Shown piece after piece: positions 50,021-59,789 of a stretch of 64,000 nucleotides of DNA. The notes beneath the pieces were generated by a model that saw only the letters and a list, made by a program, of their open reading frames with translations, was not told the DNA's origin and did not search any database. Numbering within the stretch: position 1 is the stretch's first letter; the number at the start of each line of letters is the position of its first letter. The translations under genes and the position numbers were made by a program. Origin of the DNA: Photobacterium sp. JCM 19050 (GTDB lineage: Bacteria; Pseudomonadota; Gammaproteobacteria; Enterobacterales; Vibrionaceae); the NCBI GenBank assembly GCA_001310455.1, contig BAXG01000004.1:124001-188000 (forward strand), in the 5' to 3' direction.

Positions 50021-51008
50021 TTATTTCTTCAAATCACGGTACGCCGCAGGAATGTTCAGGCTTGGATGCACCCAAGGATACAGGGCATATCCCTGAAACT
50101 CCGGCAAGGTGACAGTCTTTACCGTCTCCTCTAGCGTCAAACCGTCATCAATCGCTTTTTGTACCCCTGTTTTCACAGCTGAAAGATAATCGATATGCCA
50201 CTTGATATCGTCTTTCGTCATCACCGCACCATGGCCCGGTACCACTTTGGCATCATCCGGCAAGAAATCATATACCTTGGTCAGTGAGCCCAACGTTTCG
50301 ACCAAGTGCCCGTCAAGCAGCCATGGTAAAGAAGGCTTTGTTGCTATAACAGGGTTACCCGTCCACATCGTCTTCGATTGAGGTTCCCAGATAAAAAGAT
50401 CACCACCTGTTTGAGCAAAACCGAAATCAATGATTTCCACACCACGTCCGCCAAGATCCAGCGTAAGCGTGCTTCCAGAGCCAACAAGAATATCAGCGTC
50501 TACCGGTTTTATTTCTTCAATTCCCCCGGCCCTGACCAAAGTTCTGCATCATAAACTGGGTATCAGCCTCAAAGTGGTTATCAATGTAGTCTTTTGTCAC
50601 CTGGTGTTGGATGATTTTTGTCCCTTCGGGCAGGTACATGTTTCCGTAGGAATGATCACCGTGAAAACTGGTATTTACCGCATACGCGATAGGTTGGTCG
50701 GTCACATCCCGGACAAGTTTCTGAACCTGTGCGTTAAGACGCTTGTTTAGCATGGTGTCTATCATCAGCACACCCTTGTCACCCACCACAAATCCACCAC
50801 TGGTCGCCACCGGTAACCCTTTAGCCTGATATTCCTCTGCATTGGTCGGGTAATAGGCATATACACCATCAGCCAGTTTCTGGTTTTTCAAAACAACTTT
50901 GTTGGCATCCCATACCGGCTCGTTTGCATGGACAGACACGGTCGTAAATGCACCAAGCAACAATGCGGCAGAGCCAAGTAAAACGGGTGATTTTCGTGGA
51001 AAACTCAT
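50021..51008 (-). CDS. Periplasmic metallo-beta-lactamase-fold hydrolase (one-base shift)
   Basis: MBL-fold enzyme with a signal peptide (LLGSAALLLGAFTTVSVHA). The first metal motif is NTSFHGDHSYG at about residues 112-122, so the first ligand of H-x-H-x-D-H is Ser and H116, D118 and H119 remain. Further metal sites may be GSGSTLTLDLG and VVPGHGAVM. The frame shifts near 50523, where removing one G (GGGGG to GGGG) gives FGQGRGIEEIKPVDADILVG, one of the few insertions in this window. Repaired length is 328 residues. Substrate unknown; resembles proteins grouped with quinoprotein relay or lactonase-like MBLs. A LysR regulator is divergent from it. Confidence 0.85.
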
Positions 51009-51101
51009 GACACCTCTCCTTGATTTATATTTTTAAACGTCACCAGCACAGGTTATTTGTTGACCAAAAAACAATAAACAGCAAGAATCGCAATTGATAA
51101 T

Positions 51102-51116
51102 TCTCAAAATGAGAAC
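51102..51116. promoter_or_regulatory. Dyad TTCTCAAAATGAGAA, LysR-type operator
   Basis: A 6+3+6 dyad of the LysR T-N11-A type, ending 7 bases before the LysR start and about 95 bases upstream of the divergent MBL gene. It probably serves autoregulation and activation. Confidence 0.6.
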
Positions 51117-51122
51117 AAAACA

Positions 51123-52052
51123 ATGGGACAACTTGAAGACATGGCACTGTTCGTCCGCATTGTGGACGCTGGTGGTATTGGCAAAGCTGCCGAGCAGTTG
51201 AACCTTGCAAAATCAGCTGTCAGCAGGAGGTTGAATGAGCTTGAGAACAGATTAGGCACGCAGCTTCTGATCAGGACAACCAGAAAGTCTTCATTGACCG
51301 ACGCGGGAATATCTTTCTACCAGATGGCCATCAACATTCTTGACGACGTTGATGCGATGAATACTCAGATAAGCGGTGCAGAAGCGACACTAACCGGCAC
51401 ACTGAAAGTGACGGTTCCCTTATCATTTGGGCTGCTGCACCTGAACGATGTTTTTGATGCGTTCCATAGGCTTCATCCACAACTCGCCATGCAAGTTGAT
51501 TTTTCTGACCGGCGAGCCGATCTCATTGAAGAGGGTTTTGAACTGGGCATTCGTATCGCACGTCTGAAGGATTCCAGCCTCAGAGCACGAAGGATCACCA
51601 CAATAAGACATGTGTTATGCGCCAGCCCCAGCTACCTGGAACAGAACGGTGAACCACGGGATATCACCCAGTTACTGAACCATGAATACCTGGAATATGG
51701 ACTGTTAAACCCTGGACCGATAAAACTGTTCGACAGTGGAGGACAACTGCACAACATTAACCTGAATACAAAAATTAAAGCCAACAACGGCGACTTCCTG
51801 AAAGACATGGCAATCAGAGGCCACGGTGTCACTTTCCTTCCAACATTCCTGGTCTATCAATCAATACTTGCAGGGCAGCTAAAGCCAGTCTGCACACAAT
51901 ACCGCTTCCCGGAAATCCATGCTTATGCCGTCTATCCCCAAACCCGGTATTTATCCCTGCGGGTCCGGAAATTAATTGATTTCGTTGCAGATACATTTGG
52001 GGAAGAGCCTTATTGGGATGAGATGATCCGGTCTAGATTCTGCAGTTCATAA
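51123..52052 (+). CDS. LysR-family transcription regulator
   Basis: Intact 309-residue LTTR. The N-terminal winged HTH is clear: MALFVRIVDAGGIGKAAEQLNLAKSAVSRRLNELENRLGTQLLIRTTRKSSLTDAG. The C-terminal effector domain begins near residue 90 (LTGTLKVTVPLSFGLLHLNDV) and belongs to the CrgA/AaeR-like subgroup. Divergent from the MBL hydrolase gene, which is its likely target. Confidence 0.93.
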   Translation: MGQLEDMALFVRIVDAGGIGKAAEQLNLAKSAVSRRLNELENRLGTQLLIRTTRKSSLTDAGISFYQMAINILDDVDAMNTQISGAEATLTGTLKVTVPLSFGLLHLNDVFDAFHRLHPQLAMQVDFSDRRADLIEEGFELGIRIARLKDSSLRARRITTIRHVLCASPSYLEQNGEPRDITQLLNHEYLEYGLLNPGPIKLFDSGGQLHNINLNTKIKANNGDFLKDMAIRGHGVTFLPTFLVYQSILAGQLKPVCTQYRFPEIHAYAVYPQTRYLSLRVRKLIDFVADTFGEEPYWDEMIRSRFCSS

Positions 52053-52081
52053 AAAGAAGGCAACCTATGGCTGCCTTCTTT
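52053..52081. terminator. Bidirectional terminator, LysR / chitobiase
   Basis: AAAGAAGGCA and TGCCTTCTTT form a perfect 10-bp stem between the convergent genes, flanked by A and T runs. Confidence 0.9.
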
Positions 52082-52106
52082 ATATTTAGCTACAAATCAG
52101 GTTCAA

Positions 52107-54876
52107 TCACTTCCACCTACTGCTGCGGCCTGAATCTGTAACACTACGAGTTTGGATACTTGCAGCGTGCCCAACATCTACAGGCTCATGGTACGGAAGC
52201 CATGAGACTCCCCCATCAAGTGAGTACTGATTGTGAAGACCAGGGAATCTCGTGTTCATCTTCAGTAAGCCACCTTCAATGGTTGCTCCGGGAGGAGCAA
52301 TGCGGTAGTTAACACCGTAAACAGGGGAAATCTGATTGTGGACATCGACTGGTTGGAAATACTCTAGCTTGGTCAATGCATGTTGTCCGAGGGTATTGGC
52401 AAACGTATCCCATGCATGATCCATAGGCGTTTTGCCACCTTCATCAGGTGCATCCTCAACAGGCATATCCTTCACCCACGCCCGCTCTGCAACACCAAGC
52501 AGTTTAGGGAAAACAAGGTATTCCATGATCTCCGGAGACTTGGCATTTTCAGCAAACAACTGTCCCTGAATCCCGACAACGTTTTGCTTGCCTTCTTCAG
52601 TAAGCTCCACCCATTTAGGGTTCCAGTCTACCGGATTGCCTAACTTATCGATTTTGCCATTGGCATAAATATTAAACGGGCGGTATTCAAATGTCGTCTT
52701 TGTATCTGTATATCCTGCCCAGTGGTAACCAATTTCGTCTGGATGTTTGTTGTAAGCCAAGTCGAAATAGACGTTTGTTGCATGGGACAGCACAACATCG
52801 TATCCCTTGTTAGCGAATACATACGATTGATGCTCATTCCCCCAACCCCAAACGTTATTCCAAAACAGCGGATAAACTTCTCCGTAGTCAGCGTTACCGG
52901 TTCCATTGTGGGTCAGTACATCACCCCAACTTGCCATCTGGAAGCCATTTTCCCGGATGATTGAAGCCCAACGGACAAAGAAGTAATCAAACAATTCTGC
53001 ATCTGTCTTACCCGCAGTTTCAGGATTTTCTTGGATAGCCGGAGATTTGGCCCACCACTCGTTAGGACCAAGAGCAGGCAATTCATCACCACCACCGTGC
53101 AGCCTTGTTACCGCCGCTTCCGGTACTGCATCGTACATTTTTTTCGTTTCGCTGATTACCTTGTCCAGGAATACGAACGTACTTTCCAGTGAAGGATTAA
53201 CAATATTGTCGGTATAAAACTGAGCGGTGTAATATTGGGATTCATCAAGGGGATCGATAAGGCGATAACGATTTGCCTCAACCGGATCTGTATCTTTGTA
53301 CTTGTTATAACGATATTCCATTGCTTTGACAGCAGCACGTGCGTGAGCAGGGAAATCGTATTCCAGAATCACATCAATATGGCGGTCAGCGGCATACTTG
53401 AGGATCTCTTTAAAATCTTCAACGCTGTAATATCCCCAACCATTACCCAGGAAGTTTTGCTGAGCAATTTCAAATCCCTGGTAGTCAGGCTTTTCTCCAC
53501 CATTCGCTTCCGTAGCGTTTGCTGGTTTGCCTTGAATACCATCACCAGACTCGAATCCATTGCTTGACCCCATAAAGGTGTGAAGCATATGGCTTTCATC
53601 CAGATCGTAACCACGTTTTGCACCAAATTCAGTCAGCTCTGGAATACCCGGGATTTCGATACGCCAACCTTCATCATTGGCAACATTCATCTCGAATTTA
53701 TTAATTTTATGGAACGCCAACAAATCAATAAGCTTGAATATCGTCTCTTTACTTTGGAAATTACGGGCTACATCCAGCATCATTCCACGGTATTCAAAAC
53801 GTGGTGAATCCAAAGAAATTGAAGTTGGTAAAACAGCGTGCTGGAGTTTGTGTGGCCCAACAGAAGCTCGATATACATCCTGCGGAATCAACTGGCGCAG
53901 TGTCTGAATACCATAGAAAACACCGCTGGCATCTTTACCTTCGATGGTGATGCCTTTGAAAGGATCAATTTCCAGTTTATAGCCTTCGCTGTCTGCAACA
54001 CCATCTGCATCGGTATCCAGATTTGGATTTAACTTCAGTGTTATGAGGTTAGCCTTATCTGGGTTTGTCGCATTGATTGGGAATTCACCTACAAGAAGGT
54101 CTTTCAATGCACTCTGAAGATATTGCGCTTCATTGTCTAATGAATCCGGTGCACTGATTGAAGCGATACTGCTCAATAATGTAAGGAAAGAATCATCTCT
54201 TTCATATACGGAGTGCAGTTGCGGTACGACCTGATTTTTCACCGCAACATCAGCAACTGCTGACTTGTTTTCGTTGTACCGAATGAGAGCGGTTTGCACT
54301 GGCATATTGTCGTTGTCACTCTGTGTAGTTTGTTTTGGATCGTTTGGATCCATAGAAACATCCACCGTGACACCGTGGGGGTCTTGGCCATTGAAAGAGA
54401 TATGGAAGCCAGATGGAGAGTCATTTTTCAACATCTGCCAATACTGCGCAGTAATGAAGATTTCCCGTGATTCACCCGTTGATAGGATTGAAACCTTCCA
54501 TTGGCTTTAAAACGAAATAGTCACCACTTTTTGCATCATCAGCATTGGCAATAACAACTTTCTGATCAGCAAGTTGCTGACGAGCTGCAATTCCCTTGGG
54601 ATCATTTTCAGGTAACACTGATGCCGGTGGACGGACTGAGCTGTAATAAAGTGCCCAATCCCTGTCACCCAGAGCTTCGGTACCGTTGTTAGTAATGGTG
54701 AGGCTGCCAAGGAAAATATCGGCTCCCACTGTATGGTCAATCACCTTCCATAGTAGGTTTAGGTCAGTTGCCTGAGGGTGAAAGCTTTCTGAATAGGCGG
54801 CATTGGCAACAGCAAGTTGGGAAGCTAGGGCCAGGGTGATCAACTTTAAACGAAAACGGAATTTATTTGATTTCAT
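52107..54876 (-). CDS. Chitobiase, family 20 beta-N-acetylhexosaminidase (one-base shift)
   Basis: Exported GH20 enzyme that cuts chitobiose and short chitooligosaccharides to GlcNAc. ATG 54876 opens a signal peptide (LKLITLALASQLAVANA). Next come a CHB_HEX carbohydrate-binding domain, a GH20b domain (LRQLIPQDVYRASVGP region), the catalytic barrel (FEYRGMMLDVARNFQ, RLHGGGDELPALGPNEWW with the Asp-Glu pair, GYDVVLSHATNVYFDLAY) and a C-terminal CHB_HEX_C domain. A shift near 54478 is repaired by removing one G (AACGGG to AACGG: FNPINGESREIFITAQYW). Repaired length is 922 residues, near the Serratia enzyme. It lies behind the chb PTS terminator on the same strand. Confidence 0.92.
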
Positions 54877-54923
54877 GCTTACTCCAAAAGATTACATATC
54901 TTTCAAAAAACAATCTTTTCATC

Positions 54924-54959
54924 AAAAAGGGGTTTCCTGAGGGGGAGTCAGAAAACCCC
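54924..54959 (-). terminator. Terminator of the chitobiose PTS operon
   Basis: On the minus strand GGGGTTTTCTGA pairs with TCAGGAAACCCC around CTCCCCC and is followed by TTTTT. It lies just after the TIM-barrel gene and upstream of the chitobiase gene. Confidence 0.9.
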
Positions 54960-54966
54960 GGTAGGT

Positions 54967-55848
54967 TTAGCGCCGGTTAGCCATACGTTTGAACTGGTGG
55001 CGTCTGCCTCGCAGTGTGATGCCAAGGCGCATGATGTTTTCGGGAGGAGCGATACCACCGTATCCACCATCACCAATATGAACCACATCTGCTCCGGCAG
55101 CTTTGGCTGCAATCGCAACCTGTTCGATATAAGACTCCGTAGAGCCTTCCTGTGAAGTGCCAATTGCAAGCATGCCCAACATGCCTGCACGGTGTACCGC
55201 CGTCATCATTTCTCTTGCAAGCGAAGGATCAACACCCGGTGTTGTATAAGGTGCAGGGAACATCATGATATCCGCACCCGCTTCAGCAAACGCAGGCACG
55301 ATATTGAGGTTGTAGTCATTACCAACACCACCGCCATGCATCTTTCCAGCGATGATGATAATTTCAGGCGCAACATTCCGAGCCATGCTGATAGCTTCCA
55401 GAATGGTTTCCTGAGAAACACAGTTCCCCGGATTGCCGGTAAGCATGATGTAATCAAGCCCAAGCTCAGCTGCGCGCAGGACAGTCTCTTCAGTCGCTGT
55501 ACGTCCGGCTTGTAGATGTTTAACGTCAGCAGGAACAGGTTCCAAATTGCAACCAATAAGACGACCGGTCACTTCTTTGATTTCCTGAATGGACATCACC
55601 GCTTCTGGGTCATCAAGTGACACCCGGATAGCAGGGTTCATCACATCCAGGCAGTTCAGGGTGATCATATCCGCACCAAATGCTGCCGCGATTTCTGGAC
55701 CAGAGACAACATCGATAGGTGGTGTAATTGCAACCACATTTTCTACCATTAATGTCCGGCCTTCAGAGTTGCGAATACTCTCGACAATTTGTTCCCTTGA
55801 AGCAGCTTTAAAATCTTCTGACGTGTAATCGAAAATTCGTTTCTTCAT
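54967..55848 (-). CDS. Conserved TIM-barrel-like protein of the PTS operon, function unknown
   Basis: 293-residue cytosolic protein starting MKKRIFDYTSEDFKAASREQIVES. Glycine-rich barrel-type strands recur: MITLNCLDVMNPAIRVS, LIGCNLEPVP, DYIMLTGNPGNCVSQETI, IIIIAGKMHGGGVGND, ADVVHIGDGGYGGIAPPENI. This looks like a phosphate-binding TIM barrel, distantly like PEP-mutase or methylisocitrate-lyase-type enzymes. I believe the same gene type accompanies lactose/cellobiose-class PTS genes elsewhere but I cannot name an activity. It follows chbA (IIA) directly (ATG 55848 overlaps the end of IIA), so it is the last gene of the PTS operon and may act on the imported phosphorylated sugar. Confidence 0.75.
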   Translation of the reverse strand: MKKRIFDYTSEDFKAASREQIVESIRNSEGRTLMVENVVAITPPIDVVSGPEIAAAFGADMITLNCLDVMNPAIRVSLDDPEAVMSIQEIKEVTGRLIGCNLEPVPADVKHLQAGRTATEETVLRAAELGLDYIMLTGNPGNCVSQETILEAISMARNVAPEIIIIAGKMHGGGVGNDYNLNIVPAFAEAGADIMMFPAPYTTPGVDPSLAREMMTAVHRAGMLGMLAIGTSQEGSTESYIEQVAIAAKAAGADVVHIGDGGYGGIAPPENIMRLGITLRGRRHQFKRMANRR

Positions 55849-56192
55849 TACAAAACCTTTTCTCTCAATAAATGATGAATGCTGATAATCTCAGTTGCCA
55901 TTTCGCGGCAAAGCATTGTTGTCATGATATGATCCTGAATATGTGTCAGAATCAATGTCATCGTTACTTTGCCAGCACCTTCATCAAATCCAATTAATGA
56001 AGTCTGAGACTTATGAACGGAAATTAACGCCTGATCGCCTTGTTTCAATAATTCATCAGACTCATTAAAGTTTCCTTTTCTTGCGGAAACCATCGCTCCC
56101 ATAAATGCTGAGCGCGCTTCACCAACTTGACATAACAGCGTCATTAAAAACTCTTCTGTTATATCTTCACAGGAGTTAATTTCGACATTCAT
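55848..56192 (-). CDS. chbA: PTS IIA component, lactose/cellobiose (chitobiose) class
   Basis: 114-residue helical IIA of the PTS Lac family. The phosphorylated histidine lies in LILTHIQDHIMTTML, matching the H-x-Q-D-H-L-M motif. QVGEARSAFMGAMVSARKGNFNESDELLKQGDQAL is the typical first half. The start overlaps the IIC stop by 17 bases. It transfers phosphate from HPr to IIB. Confidence 0.94.
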   Translation of the reverse strand: MNVEINSCEDITEEFLMTLLCQVGEARSAFMGAMVSARKGNFNESDELLKQGDQALISVHKSQTSLIGFDEGAGKVTMTLILTHIQDHIMTTMLCREMATEIISIHHLLREKVL

Positions 56193-57537
56193 TTAATTCA
56201 CCATCTTTCACTGCGGCTGGAACCTTGCCTTTGTTTGCCGCTGCAGTTGCTTCAAGTGCGGCTTTTTCTTCTGCTATCAGTTGCTTTTCATGAACTTTCA
56301 GGAATGGATAGAAAATAGTTGCGCTGACAATGATACTACTGAGAACAACAAGAGCTGCTGTACCAGAATTAGTTGCAATAATGGCACCAACGGGCGCAGG
56401 CATTGTCCATGGTGGAATTGCAATAATTTTGGCCACGAATCCGGTTTTAAATGCCATCCAAACAATCGTTGTATTCACTGCTGGTGCAAGTAACCAAGGA
56501 ATGAAATAAACAGGGTTCATTACAATTGGCGTACCAAATATTACCGGTTCATTGATATTAAAAGTACCAGGAATAATTGACATTTTTCCGATAGCTTTAA
56601 GCTGCGTGGCTTTGGAGCGCATCATAAGAACAACCAGTCCCCACGTACCACCAGCGCCACCAACAAACACGAAGAAGTCCATAACAGGGTTAACGAAGAT
56701 CGCTGGCAATGGCTCGCCTGCTGCAAGTGCCTCTTGGTTCAAGCCAAGGTTAATAAGCAACATAGGCGCAATGATACCGCCAACAACCGAACCGCCGTGA
56801 ATACCGCTAAACCAAAGCAGCTGGACGAGCAGTACAGCGATAAGACACGCAATGTAAGTATCAGATGCCATTACCAGTGGCTGGAACAGTTTCATCACAG
56901 CAGACGGAATCTGGAGGTCATACTGAGAAAGCATGATGTTGATTGGCATGATAATGACGGAAATGACTACGATTGGGATCAGAAGGTCAAACGAGGCAGA
57001 AATTTTTGGCGGTACGGCTTCCGGCATTTTAATACGGATATTGTACTTGATTAACATCCTCTGCATTTCAGGCACAAATAACCCGCACATAATTGCGGTA
57101 AATGCACCAGCACCTCCTAAATATGCGCCCGGAATAACACCGCCAATTTCAGTATTTGTCATTGGAGCTGCAGCGAGCATAAATGCAAACATACACAGCA
57201 TACCAGTATTCATTGGACGCAGTTTATAGGACTCAGCCAAGCTGAAACCGATTCCGAACGTCGCATAAAGGGCAAATATACCCATACTCAATTGGAAAGG
57301 TGCAAGGATATTTTCTTGTCCGATGGCCTTAATTAAGGAATGCCACCCATCAAAGAAAAAGTTGCCTTCAGATGGTGGAAAAGCCAGAACTAGAAGAAGT
57401 GAACCTACAATAAGAAATGGCATGGTTGACACAAAACCATCTTTTATTGCATTAACATGTTTTTGAGCAGATATTTTCCCAGCCACAGGAGCTACTGAAG
57501 TTTCAACAAACTTCATGACGTTGTCGAATACGGACAT
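56176..57537 (-). CDS. chbC: PTS IIC component, lactose/cellobiose (chitobiose) class
   Basis: 453-residue membrane permease of the PTS Lac family with about ten helices. Hallmarks are NAIKDGFVSTMPFLIVGSLLLVLA near the N-terminus, FSGIHGGSVVGGIIAPM, FVFVGGAGGTWGLVVLM, and FNINEPVIFGTPIVMNP, the conserved NEP sugar-binding region. Intact, overlapping chbA at its 3' end. The chitobiose assignment rests on the nearby GH20 and GH18 genes. Confidence 0.94.
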   Translation of the reverse strand: MSVFDNVMKFVETSVAPVAGKISAQKHVNAIKDGFVSTMPFLIVGSLLLVLAFPPSEGNFFFDGWHSLIKAIGQENILAPFQLSMGIFALYATFGIGFSLAESYKLRPMNTGMLCMFAFMLAAAPMTNTEIGGVIPGAYLGGAGAFTAIMCGLFVPEMQRMLIKYNIRIKMPEAVPPKISASFDLLIPIVVISVIIMPINIMLSQYDLQIPSAVMKLFQPLVMASDTYIACLIAVLLVQLLWFSGIHGGSVVGGIIAPMLLINLGLNQEALAAGEPLPAIFVNPVMDFFVFVGGAGGTWGLVVLMMRSKATQLKAIGKMSIIPGTFNINEPVIFGTPIVMNPVYFIPWLLAPAVNTTIVWMAFKTGFVAKIIAIPPWTMPAPVGAIIATNSGTAALVVLSSIIVSATIFYPFLKVHEKQLIAEEKAALEATAAANKGKVPAAVKDGELNECRN

Positions 57538-57539
57538 TA

Positions 57540-57862
57540 TTAATTCTCCAATTCAAGATGTTCTTTATGTAATGCCAGGCTTGCTCGAGAACGGCTTCCC
57601 CTTTCATCATTCCATAATTCATCATGTCTATAAGACCGCAGCCTTTTCCTGCAATATCTGCTGCTTGCTTAAATTCCTCATATTTAAATTTAACCTGAGG
57701 CGCTACCAGACATACATCGCATTCTGCTAAACAGTCTTCAAATTCAGCAATCGAATGCGCAGAAATCTCACATTCAATTCCTTTTTGAGCAGCAGCAGCT
57801 TCCATTTTATTTACCAACATACTGGTGGACATACCAGCGGCGCAGCATAAAAAGATTTTCAC
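57540..57862 (-). CDS. chbB: PTS IIB component, lactose/cellobiose (chitobiose) class (shift near C-terminus)
   Basis: IIB with the phosphocysteine loop FLCCAAGMSTSML at the N-terminus (second Cys of CCAAGMST). The open frame runs 35 bases into IIC, but adding one A (ATAAAGAAC to ATAAAAGAAC near 57561) gives HYIKEHLELEN and TAA at 57540, just before the IIC start. Repaired length is 107 residues, the family norm. It is the first gene of the operon IIB-IIC-IIA-TIM barrel. Confidence 0.93.
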
Positions 57863-58256
57863 TTTGATTCTCCCTAAACAACGGATGCGAATTGACTATA
57901 TTCTCAGTCAGAAACCGGTTACAGAAACCGGTTACATTTATGTACACCTGGTCGCATAAAGCAGTAACATTTCGAAACGCAATGTTACACAGCTCAAATT
58001 TCGATCAACATGATCGCAAAGTAACCAGCGGGGAAAGTGAGAGACAGCTTTCGTTTTGATTTTATTTATTGATTTGTCAATGAATTAGGCCAGGTCAGTG
58101 CTTATCGACACTGGCGATGTAAGGGTTACCTTGCTGGCCGTTTTCAGCGTTTATCCAGATATGCCCACAAGGCTTTGCAATAGAAAACTGTTGCGAGGGA
58201 GGTGAGGAAGCGTTGCTACCTGTAAGGTCTGCAACGCTTGGGAATGTTTTTAACAG
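57863..58256. other. Region between LacI gene and PTS operon
   Basis: About 390 bases. The leftward promoter of the chb operon and a tandem operator (57910-57936) lie here. The part nearest lacI continues open in the lacI frame for about 53 codons after its TAG (58095-58256); I do not call it a gene. Confidence 0.55.
57910..57936. promoter_or_regulatory. Tandem operator AGAAACCGGTTACA, LacI type
   Basis: The 14-base unit AGAAACCGGTTACA occurs twice, 13 bp apart, with palindromic core AACCGGTT. It lies 48-74 bases upstream of the IIB start, over the likely promoter. LacI-family repressors with a C-G centre bind such sites, and the LacI gene upstream is the obvious partner. Confidence 0.75.
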
Positions 58257-59275
58257 CTATATCGTTTTACCAATATTACTGGGATGAGAGGTCGAAAATC
58301 GTTCAACAAGAGCACCGGTAATCACTTCGGGTTTAAGGTATTTTTTATTTTTAGTCAGTTGACTGGCAACGTCCATTACCCGGCTTACCATCTCTTTCGT
58401 TTTCGTATCAATGGTCGTCAGAGCAGGGCTCATGAATGCTCCGAAACTGTCATTGTCCGTACCCATAACCGACACCTGACCTGGGACATCAATACCCGCT
58501 TCCTTCAATGCGCTCATACAACCGGCAGCAACCTCATCCGTTGCCCCGATCACAGCTGAAAATCGAACATTTTGTTCAAGTAGTTGTTTACAGGCTTCGT
58601 ATCCTTCTTCAAACCCCAGCAAACACTCAATTTGTGTTCCGACAACATTTAGTGACTGAAACTGTGAAACAACCTCTGCAAACGCGGAAGATCTTTCAAT
58701 TGAAGCTTTCGTCAACGATGTGGGTCCAACATAGACAATGTTGCGATGCCCAATCTCAACCAGATGATCAACAGCAGTTTCAATCAAAAGCCGCTGATCC
58801 ACAGCGATAGAATAACCAGCATCGGCAGACAGAGATCTTCCAATGTGGACAAGAGGAATATCAACCTGCTGATTTAATGAGATAAGCTGTTCATCAGTGA
58901 GCAGGCTGCCGTTCAAAATGATCAGTCACACTTTTTTTCAATCAGTGATCGAATGGCTGCCAATTCTTCCTCAGGACAATTGTGCCCGTCCGCTATGATC
59001 AAATTCTTGCCCAGCGCTTTAGTCGAAATAGAAGCCTGCTTCAAAAAAGAACCCAGATAACGGCTATTAAAATCGGAAATCATCACTCCGATGCTGTTTG
59101 TACTCTGCAGTGCCAGCGCCTGGGCAACCAGACTAGGACGATAATTGAGTACATCCATCGCCCGTTGTACTTTTAAGCGAGTGCTTTCTCTCACCTGTCC
59201 GGTGCCATTCACCACTCTTGAAACGGTTGCTTTTGAAACTCCGGCTTCGCGACAAACATCATTTATGGTCGCCAT
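58257..59275 (-). CDS. LacI-family repressor of the chitobiose PTS (one-base shift)
   Basis: LacI/GalR regulator. The N-terminal HTH is TINDVCREAGVSKATVSRVVNGTGQVRESTRLKVQRAMDVLNYRPS, followed by a periplasmic-binding-protein-like core (SIGVMISDFNSRYLGSFLKQ, GVSVMGTDNDSFGAFMSPALTTI). The shift near 58923 is repaired by one C (GACTGATC to GACCTGATC), giving EKKCDLIILNGSLLTDEQ. Repaired length is 339 residues. It is codirectional with and 395 bases upstream of the PTS operon and probably binds the tandem operator there. The effector may be chitobiose-phosphate (inference). Confidence 0.9.
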
Positions 59276-59789
59276 TGCTATTCCCTGTTTACTTTTTCAC
59301 AACCAAATACCCGTGATTAATCGACTACCAAAACCAAAGGTGGCCTTGAAGGATTCATGAACAAGAACACTTCCCTGTTCGCCAAGTCATTAACACACTG
59401 AATAAGATCATGATATTAAAATGAAATCGAGCCTATTAAAGGCCTTTTCTACAGGCTTTCAATCTGTTCTACACCTCGCCCAATCATATGTGAAATATTT
59501 CATATTGCTCTTTTACATGATATCGATATTTCTTAATGATAAACATCACATATCAAAGAATTATCCTATTGAGAGGACTATTTATAGCGAAACCCTCTTT
59601 ATTTGTTTTCCAGCTCAGAATATCAACGCTCCGGGTATCGCAACATATTCGTTTTCTAACCCCTCCAGCATTTGACATTTTTTTCATCCGAATGAACAAA
59701 TCATGAACACCCACTTCACCTTTCATTAATCGCCTGTTCATTACGCTGCTCCTGAACTTACCGAGAAGGTATTAACCAAGGAGCAGATC
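59276..59789. other. Gene-free, AT-rich region
   Basis: About 510 bases between the divergent LacI and glycosyltransferase genes. I see no family-like protein on either strand and no obvious operator. Short frames here lack ribosome sites. Confidence 0.5.

Noticed and set aside
59421-59675. 84-residue frame in the LacI-glycosyltransferase gap
   Set aside because: Very AT-rich, no ribosome site and no recognisable domain.
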